Below are positions 1 through 5,439 of a DNA stretch of 6,515 nucleotides, in pieces. The DNA comes from DASPKO01 sp035628055 (lineage in GTDB: Bacteria > Planctomycetota > Phycisphaerae > Phycisphaerales > UBA1924): NCBI GenBank assembly GCA_035628055.1, contig DASPKO010000001.1, positions 1 through 6,515 of the forward strand. Direction: 5' to 3'. Both the position numbers and the translations under genes were made by a program. Every line of letters starts with the position of its first letter. The first letter of the stretch is position 1. The notes under the pieces are model-generated. The model ran no database searches and had not been told where the DNA came from. It saw only the letters and a list, made by a program, of their open reading frames with translations.

Positions 1-820
1 ACTTCTTGCGGCGCACCCCCGCGGTGTCGATCGCCAGGAAGCTCCGCCCGTCCATCTCGAAGCGCACGTCGATCGCGTCGCGCGTGGTCCCCGCGATCTC
101 CGAGACGATCACGCGCTGCTGCCCGGCGAGCGCGTTGACCAGCGAGCTCTTGCCGGCGTTGCGCTTGCCCACCATCGCCAGCTTCAGGTCCACCGGCGGC
201 TGGTGGGCCTCCGGGTTCTCGGCGGCTTCCGCGCTGGGCAGCTTCCCCACGGCCTCGTAGAGCGCGCTGACGAAGTCGCGCCGCCAGTAGTTGTTCTTCG
301 CCGACACCAGCAGGGGTGCCCCAAACCCCAGGGCCGCGGCCTCGGCGGCGTGGGCCTCCCAGCGCGGGCCGTCCACCTTGTTGGCCACGATCATCACCGG
401 GACGGGCGGGCGGTCCTTGGCCCCCAGCACGCGCTGGCGGATCAGCCGGGCGATGAGCTCGTCCTGCGGCGTGATCCCGGCCTGCGCGTCGATCACCAGC
501 AGCACCAGGTCGGCGCTCGCCACCGCCTGGGAGATCTGGAACTCGATGTCGTCGGTCAGCGTTGACAGGTCGGCGCCGACCTCGTCATAGCGCCGGCCCT
601 CCGCGGTGTAGACGCCGTAGCCCCCGGTGTCGGTGAGCTCGACCGTCCGCGTCGGCCCGCGTCCATCGGCGGGCTCGAGCGTGACGATCGCGGTCACGCG
701 GTCGCGGGTGACGCCGGGCGTGGGGTCGACGATAGAGACCTTCGCCCTGGCGATCATGTTCAGGAGGGAGGACTTGCCGACGTTGGGTCGGCCGACGATG
801 GCCAGGCGCGGGATGGGCAT
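1..820 (-). CDS. der: GTPase Der (EngA), ribosome assembly; N-terminal 273 codons, cut by left edge
   Basis: Der is a two-GTPase-domain protein that acts in the cytoplasm on assembly of the 50S ribosomal subunit. The minus-strand reading frame starts at ATG 820 (MPIPRLAIVGRPNVGKSSLL) and runs off the left end with no stop, so it is partial. First G domain: P-loop GRPNVGKS at residues 10-17, PGVTRDR at 35-41, DTGG at 64-67, NKVD at 147-150, SAK at 173-175. Second G domain: P-loop GKRNAGKS at 218-225, GTTRD at 244-248, DTAG at 265-268, ending at VRRKK. Two tandem G domains are diagnostic of Der. The rest of G domain 2 and the C-terminal KH-like domain lie outside the window. The first domain is longer than usual: extra residues precede DTGG (about 49-59) and a long segment follows it (68-95). 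No Shine-Dalgarno precedes the start. It is divergent from the MgtC gene, with a 95-bp gap. Confidence 0.96.
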   Translation of the reverse strand, partial: MPIPRLAIVGRPNVGKSSLLNMIARAKVSIVDPTPGVTRDRVTAIVTLEPADGRGPTRTVELTDTGGYGVYTAEGRRYDEVGADLSTLTDDIEFQISQAVASADLVLLVIDAQAGITPQDELIARLIRQRVLGAKDRPPVPVMIVANKVDGPRWEAHAAEAAALGFGAPLLVSAKNNYWRRDFVSALYEAVGKLPSAEAAENPEAHQPPVDLKLAMVGKRNAGKSSLVNALAGQQRVIVSEIAGTTRDAIDVRFEMDGRSFLAIDTAGVRRKK

Positions 821-826
821 CGGGCA

Positions 827-832
827 AGACTA
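827..832 (-). promoter_or_regulatory. possible -10 element (TAGTCT) of der
   Basis: Read on the minus strand, TAGTCT ends 6 nt before the der ATG. Transcription normally begins about 7 nt after a -10 element, so the der mRNA would start at or next to its ATG and be leaderless. This fits the missing Shine-Dalgarno. No -35 match is visible, and a six-base motif is weak evidence. Confidence 0.25.
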
Positions 833-868
833 GGGGAGACGGGGGATGGCCTCGCGGGGTTCCGGGGT

Positions 869-874
869 TAGCAT
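869..874 (+). promoter_or_regulatory. possible -10 element (TAGCAT) of the MgtC-family gene
   Basis: TAGCAT matches the -10 consensus at 4 of 6 positions and would place a transcription start near 881, about 35 nt before the ATG at 916. There is no recognisable -35. A 6-bp inverted repeat (CGGCCC 886-891 / GGGCCG 898-903) lies in the predicted leader, but such pairs are common in DNA this GC-rich. Confidence 0.2.
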
Positions 875-915
875 TTCTGCTTTCCCGGCCCGGTTCGGGG
901 CCGATGTGAGCCGGA

Positions 916-1506
916 ATGATCCACGAACAGGACCTGGATTTCGCGCTGCGCCTGCTGGTGGCGGTCGTGCTGGGCGGGCTGATCGGGCTGGAGCGCGAGC
1001 GCAGTCATAAGCCGGCGGGACTGCGGACGCTCATGCTGGTAAGCATGGGGGCCGCCCTGTTCGCGATGCTCGGCGAGGGGATCGTGGTGCGCGACGCCCG
1101 GGGAGTGGCACAGGGAATCAACTCCGATCCGACCCGCGTGGTCGCCGGCATCATCGGGGGGGGGGGGTTCCTCGGCGCGGGCGCCATCTTCCAGGCCAAG
1201 GGCTCCGTCAAGGGCCTGACCACGGCGGCCGGCATCTGGATCACCGCGGCGATCGGGGTGGCCGCGGGGCTGGGCTTCTTCATCGTGGCCGCGACGGCCA
1301 CCGCGCTCACGCTCATCACCTTGGCCGTGCTGGCGCCGCTCGAGGACCGCGTCAACGGGAAGCAGGCGCGTCGGGCCACGGCCGGGGGCGGCGCCGGGGC
1401 CGCGGCGCCCCCCGGGCCCGCGGACGACGAGGCGGAGGGCGGCGCGGGGACGCACCGCACCCGCGTGGCCTCCTCGGCCTGGTCGGGCCGCGGCACCGGC
1501 GTGTAG
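916..1506 (+). CDS. MgtC/SapB-family inner-membrane protein
   Basis: A 196-residue membrane protein of the MgtC/SapB family. Family members are linked to Mg2+ limitation and, in Salmonella, to restraining the F1Fo ATP synthase; the role here is unknown. Visible family hallmarks are GLIGLERE at 21-28, AGLRTLMLVSMGA at 34-46, DPTRVVAGI at 71-79, GFLGAG at 84-89, and KGLTTAAGIWITAAIG at 99-114. Hydrophobic segments lie at about 9-24, 36-53, 75-95, 101-118 and 119-141. The start is well fixed: an in-frame TGA sits at 907-909 and ATG 916 is the first start after it. No good Shine-Dalgarno is visible. The usual (S/T)GIG before FLGAG is replaced by four glycines (81-84) encoded by a 12-G run. After residue 150 the protein has a Gly/Ala/Pro-rich low-complexity tail with no recognisable domain. 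Confidence 0.9.
   Translation: MIHEQDLDFALRLLVAVVLGGLIGLERERSHKPAGLRTLMLVSMGAALFAMLGEGIVVRDARGVAQGINSDPTRVVAGIIGGGGFLGAGAIFQAKGSVKGLTTAAGIWITAAIGVAAGLGFFIVAATATALTLITLAVLAPLEDRVNGKQARRATAGGGAGAAAPPGPADDEAEGGAGTHRTRVASSAWSGRGTGV
1156..1167 (+). repeat. homopolymer of 12 G inside the MgtC-family gene
   Basis: Twelve consecutive G encode Gly81-Gly84 within a predicted membrane helix. The annotated frame is intact with 12 G. Losing one G would shift into a frame that reaches TGA at 1217-1219. Gaining one gives a long wrong-frame tail that passes the normal stop. Confidence 0.95.
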
Positions 1507-1590
1507 GGCCTCGCGCCCAGCTCATGCAACTGCGGCGATCCGGGGCGAAGCGCGGCACGACCCGGCCCGGGCCGCCGTCCCGGCGCCGCC

Positions 1591-2967
1591 TCAGCCGCGC
1601 GTCGCGAAGAGGACGACGTTCACGATCACGCTGATCACGAAGAGCACGAGCATCACGTAGAAGAGCGTCTCGAAGAGCCGCCCGCCGGCGCCGGCCCGGC
1701 TCTGGTCCTCGCGGAGCGCGCCGGGCGCCGCGGCCTCGGCCTGGGCCAGCACCGCCAGCTCGGTCCCCGCGATCTCCTTATGAGCCAGCACCGGGTGCTT
1801 GCCCTCGCGGACGGCGCGCAGGTCCGTGAGCAGGTCGCTGGCCCGCTGGTAGCGGGCCCGCGGGTCCTTGGCCATCATCATCTCGATGACCTCGGAGATC
1901 CCGGCCGACAGCCGCGGGTTCACGTGGTCCGGCGGGATGAGCTCGGCCTTGAGATGCTTGTGCATCACGTTCGTCGGGCTCTTGCCATCGAACGGGACGT
2001 TCCCCGTCACCATGTGATAGAGGGTCGCCCCGAGCGAGTAGATGTCGGCGGGGGGGCCGATGTCCTTCTCCCCACGGATCTGCTCCGGGGAGATGTAGTA
2101 CGGCGTCCCGAAGGCCTTGCCGGCCTCGGCCTCGGCGGCCTCCTTGTCGCTGATCGCCCGCGCCAGGCCCATGTCGGCCAGCTTGGCCACGCCCTCGGGC
2201 GTGATCATCACGTTCTTCGGCTTGACGTCGCGGTGGATCAGGCCGCGGCTGTGCGCGTGCTGGAGCGCCTCGGCGATCTGGATGACGATGTCGATCGCCT
2301 CCCGCTCCGCGTACCGCTTGTGCTTGACGATGTCGTCGTACACCGTCCGCCCCTCCACGTACTCCATCACGAAGTAGTGGAACTCCCCCGACTGCCCCAC
2401 GTCGTACGCCTGCACGATGTTGGGGTGATTGAGCTGGGCCGCGGCCCTTCCCTCGGCGTAGAAGCGCTCGATGAACTGCTGGTTGCTCGAAAACTTCCGG
2501 GGCAGCACCTTGATCGCGACCAGGCGGTCGAGCGAGAGCTGGCGGCCCTTGTAGACCGCGGCCATCGCCCCGGCGCCCAGCTTGCCCAGGATCTTGTACC
2601 CCGGGATCTGCTGGCCCGAGCGCTCCGCCTCGACGATGGCGCGGAGCCGGCCGAGCTGCCGGCGCGTGATGTACTCGTTCGCCACCAGCAGGTCGCCCAG
2701 CGACTTCTGGCTCTCCTCCTGCGCCAGCAGCCGCGCCTGCTCCAGGCACTGCTGGACCTCCTCCGGGGTCGCCAGGCCCTGGTCGACCACCACCTTCCCG
2801 ATGATCGTGTCGACGTTCGTCCCGCCCTTGGTCTTGGACGCCCGCCCGGACCGGGTCTCACCGGCCACACCATTCCCCGTCCCGGAAATCCGGGCCGAGC
2901 CGGAGCCTTCGCCGCTCTGCATGGGCGAGGTTTCGGTGAGGTCCGGTCTGTGGGGGTTCTCACTCAT
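1591..2967 (-). CDS. Hanks-type Ser/Thr protein kinase with N-terminal MshEN-like domain and C-terminal membrane anchor
   Basis: A 458-residue PknB-like protein kinase that phosphorylates Ser/Thr on unknown targets. Residues 1-50 are polar and low-complexity. Residues 54-113 are helical and resemble the N-terminal domain of GspE/PilB-type ATPases (MshEN): two repeats, IGKVVVDQGLATPEEVQQCL and SLGDLLVANEYITRRQL. The kinase domain spans about 124-388: Gly loop LGAGAMAAVYKG at 130-141 (third Gly replaced by Ala), Lys153 in AIKVL, Glu172 as the likely helix-C Glu, HRDVKPKN at 245-252, DMG in place of DFG at 265-267, and GTPYYISPEQ at 287-296. Residues 434-455 form one hydrophobic helix followed only by ATRG, so the protein appears tail-anchored with the kinase in the cytoplasm. 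Met16 (ATG, 2920-2922) is an alternative start; neither has a Shine-Dalgarno. It is convergent with the MgtC gene and divergent from the oxidoreductase. Confidence 0.94.
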   Translation of the reverse strand: MSENPHRPDLTETSPMQSGEGSGSARISGTGNGVAGETRSGRASKTKGGTNVDTIIGKVVVDQGLATPEEVQQCLEQARLLAQEESQKSLGDLLVANEYITRRQLGRLRAIVEAERSGQQIPGYKILGKLGAGAMAAVYKGRQLSLDRLVAIKVLPRKFSSNQQFIERFYAEGRAAAQLNHPNIVQAYDVGQSGEFHYFVMEYVEGRTVYDDIVKHKRYAEREAIDIVIQIAEALQHAHSRGLIHRDVKPKNVMITPEGVAKLADMGLARAISDKEAAEAEAGKAFGTPYYISPEQIRGEKDIGPPADIYSLGATLYHMVTGNVPFDGKSPTNVMHKHLKAELIPPDHVNPRLSAGISEVIEMMMAKDPRARYQRASDLLTDLRAVREGKHPVLAHKEIAGTELAVLAQAEAAAPGALREDQSRAGAGGRLFETLFYVMLVLFVISVIVNVVLFATRG

Positions 2968-3015
2968 GAGGTCGGTGGCCGTGACTGCGACAGGCCGGCC
3001 GGCGCGAGAGTCCTT

Positions 3016-3035
3016 CCTGCCGGGTTTCGGGCAGG
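3016..3035. promoter_or_regulatory. inverted repeat at the predicted kinase transcription start
   Basis: CCTGCC (3016-3021) pairs perfectly with GGCAGG (3030-3035) across an 8-nt loop. It lies just downstream of the predicted minus-strand promoter of the kinase, overlapping the expected start of transcription. It could be an operator or a 5' leader hairpin. No T run follows on either strand, so it is not an intrinsic terminator. Confidence 0.35.
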
Positions 3036-3037
3036 CG

Positions 3038-3067
3038 AACCTACGTCGTGCGGCCCGCCCATGTCAA
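3038..3067 (-). promoter_or_regulatory. predicted sigma70-type promoter of the kinase gene
   Basis: On the minus strand a perfect -35 TTGACA (3062-3067) is followed after 18 bp by TAGGTT (3038-3043, matching TATAAT at 3 of 6 including the key TA and final T). Transcription would start near 3031, giving a leader of about 65 nt to the kinase ATG. It is the best promoter candidate in the window, predicted by motif only. Confidence 0.4.
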
Positions 3068-3098
3068 TGTACGAACCCCGGGGCGTCGGTGTCGCGGG

Positions 3099-3104
3099 TA
3101 GACT
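3099..3104 (+). promoter_or_regulatory. possible -10 element (TAGACT) of the oxidoreductase gene
   Basis: TAGACT matches the -10 consensus at 4 of 6 positions and would start transcription near 3111, ahead of both candidate start codons (3135 and 3156). No convincing -35 lies upstream. Confidence 0.22.
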
Positions 3105-3134
3105 GCAAAAACCGGGTGTCCCACCGCCCGTCGT

Positions 3135-4802
3135 ATGCGAGGCCCGCCCGCACCGATGGCCGCTCCGCCGTTACCAGACCAGGCCGACGCCGTGGTCGTT
3201 GGCGCCGGACATAACGGGCTGGTGGCTGCCAGCGTGCTGGCGCGGGCCGGCATGCGGGTCTGCGTGCTCGAGTCCTCCGATCAGTTGGGCGGTGCCTGCC
3301 GGACCGAGTATCCCTTCGCCGCGGCGCCGCGATTGGGGGTCTCCACGGGCGCCTATCTGCTCGGACCCATGCCCCCGGAAGTGCTGGCGCGGACTGGTCT
3401 GAGAGTCCGGCTCATTCCCCGGCGGCCGCACGGCTACTTCCTGCTCGAGGACGCCAGACCCGTCGCCCTGGGCCTGCGCGGCGGCGGCGTCAACCTCCGG
3501 GATCAGGACCGCGCCCGCCTGCCCGCCTTCGACGCGGCGGTCGACGCGATCCGCGACGACCTCGCGCCGCTCTGGCTCAAGGAGGCGGTCACGCTCGAGG
3601 AGTCGGTCCGGCACGTCCGCGCGACCGAAGCGCCCGGGCTGGGCGTGCCGGTGCGCGAGGTCTACCGGCGCCTGGCGTTCGGATCGGTCGGCGACTTCTT
3701 CGCGCTGCTGGACCTGGAAGACTCTGCCCTGACCGCGGTGCTGGCCAGCGACGGGCTCGTCGGCTCGGCGCGCGGCTACGCCGAGCCGGGCACGGGCATG
3801 AACTTCGTCGCACACAACATGCTCCGGCTGCCAGCGGGAGACCGCTGGTCCCCCGGCCGCCCGTCGGACCCGGAGGGGCCACCCCCCGCGCCGCTGGCCG
3901 CCTGGCAACTGGTGGAGGGGGGCATGGGAGCCATCACGGCCGGCCTGGCGGCGATCGTGCGCGAGCTCGGGGGCGTGGTCGCCGCGGCGACGCCGGCGCG
4001 CGGCATTGAGACCGAAGGCGGGCGCGTGGTGGCGGTGCGCGCCGAGGGCGGCCGGGTGCGTGCCCCCATCGCCATCCTGGCCACCGATCCGGTGCGCGCC
4101 CTCGCGCTGTGCGCCGACCCGTCCCTGGCCCCGCTCGCCGCCCGAGTCCGGGCTCTGGCTTCTCCCGGGACCTCGCTCAAGGTCAACCTCGCGCTGCGGG
4201 CGCTGCCGAGGGTCGTCGCCGCCGAGCACCTGCCCGTGGTGGGAACCTCCGAGGTGGCGCTGCGCGGCACGGTGCACATCGTGCCGACGGGAGAGGTGCT
4301 CGAGCGGCTGGAGCGTGCCCGGCGCGCCGCCCTTGCGGGCCGGACCCCGGACCCGTTCAATGCCCTGATCGACGTCTACACGCACACCGCGGCGGACGAC
4401 TCGCTCCGCGACCCCGACGGCCGGCACACCATGAGCCTCTTCGTGCAGTGGGTCCCACCCCGGATGGCCCAGACCGCCGCCGAGGCGTTCGCGCGTGACC
4501 TGGTGCGCGGGCCCGTGGCGCGCGTCCTCCCCGACCTCCCGGGTCTTATCGAGGACATGCTGGTCCTTCCTCCCCTGGGGATCGAGGCCCGGTTCGGCAT
4601 CACAGGGGGGCACATCCACCACCTCGAGAACGCGCACGCCTTCGACCGGCGCCTCCCGTGCCGGACGCCGGTCCGTGGGCTGCTGCTCGGTGGCGCGGGA
4701 TGCCATCCGGCGGGCTCGGTGATCGGGTGCGCCGGTCTGATCGCGGCGGAGGCGGCGTTGGAAGATTGGGGGTTGTCAGGGTCTGCCCGACCCGGGGCAT
4801 GA
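3135..4802 (+). CDS. FAD-dependent oxidoreductase, PYROXD2/phytoene desaturase-like (COG1233)
   Basis: A 555-residue flavoprotein of the CrtI/PYROXD2-like amine oxidase superfamily. The substrate cannot be read from sequence. The N-terminal dinucleotide-binding fold is clear: VVVGAGHNG (20-28, GxGxxG), acidic Glu46 at the end of the second strand, then LGGACRTE (51-58). Other family landmarks are LVEGGMGAITAGLA at 259-272, FGITGGHIHHLE ending at 498, and GLLLGGAGCHPAGSVIGCAG at 515-534, a C-terminal FAD-contact region much like that of PYROXD2 (about 580 residues in human). There is no signal peptide or membrane segment. ATG 3156 (Met8, MAAPPLPDQAD) is an equally plausible start; neither has a well-spaced Shine-Dalgarno. 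No carotenoid genes are adjacent, so calling it a phytoene desaturase would be unjustified. It is divergent from the kinase and has no obvious terminator. Confidence 0.9.
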   Translation: MRGPPAPMAAPPLPDQADAVVVGAGHNGLVAASVLARAGMRVCVLESSDQLGGACRTEYPFAAAPRLGVSTGAYLLGPMPPEVLARTGLRVRLIPRRPHGYFLLEDARPVALGLRGGGVNLRDQDRARLPAFDAAVDAIRDDLAPLWLKEAVTLEESVRHVRATEAPGLGVPVREVYRRLAFGSVGDFFALLDLEDSALTAVLASDGLVGSARGYAEPGTGMNFVAHNMLRLPAGDRWSPGRPSDPEGPPPAPLAAWQLVEGGMGAITAGLAAIVRELGGVVAAATPARGIETEGGRVVAVRAEGGRVRAPIAILATDPVRALALCADPSLAPLAARVRALASPGTSLKVNLALRALPRVVAAEHLPVVGTSEVALRGTVHIVPTGEVLERLERARRAALAGRTPDPFNALIDVYTHTAADDSLRDPDGRHTMSLFVQWVPPRMAQTAAEAFARDLVRGPVARVLPDLPGLIEDMLVLPPLGIEARFGITGGHIHHLENAHAFDRRLPCRTPVRGLLLGGAGCHPAGSVIGCAGLIAAEAALEDWGLSGSARPGA

Positions 4803-5012
4803 ATTTTGCGGGCAAGTGCCCCGGAAACCTGTGGGAGGCTGGACAACCTGGGAACTCTCCGGCATAGTTGGCGCATAGGCCGTTCGGCCTGGACCTGTGC
4901 TGGGCGTCTTCCGCGCACGGCACGCGCCGCTTTGGTAGGCTGACGCCCGGTACCCGGGGTGAGAGCAGGCTCTGAGCCTCGTTCCCCGCGGGACGGATTC
5001 GGACGTGCTTGC
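4803..5012. other. intergenic region with small hairpins and a short direct repeat
   Basis: About 210 bp without a convincing gene. It holds a near-perfect hairpin AGGCCGTTCGGCCT (4877-4890) with no T run after it. There are short inverted repeats at 4946-4958 and 4967-4979, and a direct repeat AACCTG at 4826-4831 and 4845-4850, 19 bp apart. The left part (4803-4880) is visibly less GC-rich than the flanking genes. I recognise no RNA family or riboswitch here. Confidence 0.5.
4933..4941 (+). promoter_or_regulatory. possible extended -10 (TGGTAGGCT) for the small membrane protein gene
   Basis: TG-n-TAGGCT resembles an extended -10 element, which can work without a good -35 (none is seen). Transcription would start near 4948, about 65 nt before ATG 5013, and could continue into the pseudopilin gene. 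Motif evidence only. Confidence 0.25.
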
Positions 5013-5351
5013 ATGGCTGAAAAGACCGCCAAGCCGGTTAAGAAGGATGAGCGCCAGGGTGTCAAGCTCGCGGTCGCGCTCGGGCTGTTGCTGGCCGCGG
5101 GGGCAACCTACTGGTTCATGACGCGCCCCGAGCCCATCCCTCCCCCGCCCCCGCCCCCGGCGCCCGTTGTCCCGGAGGAGCCGGCTCCGGATGGCGCGCC
5201 CATCGAGGCCCCGGCGGAGCCGGAAGACGAGGGGGGCGGGCTTCCCCCGACGGGCTCGCGCGCGGTCAACCCGGACGCGACCGACCTCGAAGACGAGGAG
5301 CCGGTGGACGAGGGGGAAGAGGGAATGGAAGACCCGGAGGGGCCGGGCTGA
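5013..5351 (+). CDS. small one-pass membrane protein with proline-rich, acidic tail
   Basis: A 112-residue protein I cannot assign to a family. The N-terminus is basic (MAEKTAKPVKKDERQG), then one hydrophobic helix at about 17-36 (VKLAVALGLLLAAGATYWFM), then a segment with seven consecutive prolines (43-49). The rest to residue 112 is rich in Pro, Glu, Asp and Gly. By the positive-inside rule the N-terminus is cytoplasmic and the disordered acidic tail is outside the membrane. The plan recalls the N-terminal half of TonB (helix plus Pro-rich spacer), but no C-terminal domain follows, so TonB function is not claimed. ATG 5013 is preferred over an in-frame GTG at 4959, whose 18-residue extension looks like non-coding sequence. 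No Shine-Dalgarno is seen. The pseudopilin starts 88 bp downstream on the same strand, so the two may be co-transcribed. Confidence 0.7.
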   Translation: MAEKTAKPVKKDERQGVKLAVALGLLLAAGATYWFMTRPEPIPPPPPPPAPVVPEEPAPDGAPIEAPAEPEDEGGGLPPTGSRAVNPDATDLEDEEPVDEGEEGMEDPEGPG

Positions 5352-5425
5352 GCCCGCCGGGGTTGGTGGCTGACCGGGGTGGAGCACGAGGGGTCGGATC
5401 GAACGCGAAGAGAAGACGCGAACTC

Positions 5426-5432
5426 AGGAGGT
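5426..5432 (+). promoter_or_regulatory. strong Shine-Dalgarno (AGGAGGT) of the pseudopilin gene
   Basis: AGGAGGT is fully complementary to the 16S rRNA anti-Shine-Dalgarno core and sits 7 nt before ATG 5440, which fixes that start. It is the only strong Shine-Dalgarno before any gene start in the window. Confidence 0.92.
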
Positions 5433-5439
5433 TCCAAGC

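Noticed and set aside
6..590. Plus-strand open frames across the left end
   Set aside because: They are antisense to der, whose two GTPase domains read through without interruption on the minus strand.
821..915. Mg2+-sensing riboswitch upstream of the MgtC-family gene
   Set aside because: The predicted leader is only about 35 nt and the whole gap 95 bp, too short for an M-box, and no matching structure is visible.
868..1529. Minus-strand open frames opposite the MgtC-family gene
   Set aside because: No recognisable domains; the plus-strand frame carries conserved MgtC/SapB motifs and membrane helices.
1563..1574. 12-bp perfect palindrome CGGCCCGGGCCG in the gap between the MgtC and kinase genes
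   Set aside because: It is built only of G and C in very GC-rich DNA, has no T run, and sits between converging gene ends. It is most likely chance, with weak potential as a terminator or Rho-region hairpin.
1780..3402. Long open frame (540 codons) on the plus strand opposite the kinase
   Set aside because: It is antisense to a kinase with all catalytic motifs intact. Its product is Arg/Leu/Val/Asp-rich with no domain, as expected from the mirror frame of GC-rich coding DNA.
3171..4706. Long open frame (511 codons) on the minus strand opposite the oxidoreductase
   Set aside because: Low-complexity Arg/Gly/His-rich translation with no motif; the plus-strand frame has clear FAD-binding signatures.
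3135..4802. Phytoene desaturase (crtI) assignment for the FAD oxidoreductase
   Set aside because: The landmarks fit the PYROXD2-like branch better, and no carotenoid biosynthesis gene is adjacent, so only a family-level name is supported.
4877..4890. Hairpin as a terminator for the oxidoreductase gene
   Set aside because: The stem is short and no T run follows; it is recorded only as an intergenic hairpin.
4959..5012. GTG start giving an 18-residue N-terminal extension to the small membrane protein
   Set aside because: The extension resembles translated non-coding DNA and would precede a typical Met-Ala-Glu-Lys start followed by basic residues and a membrane helix. It cannot be fully excluded.
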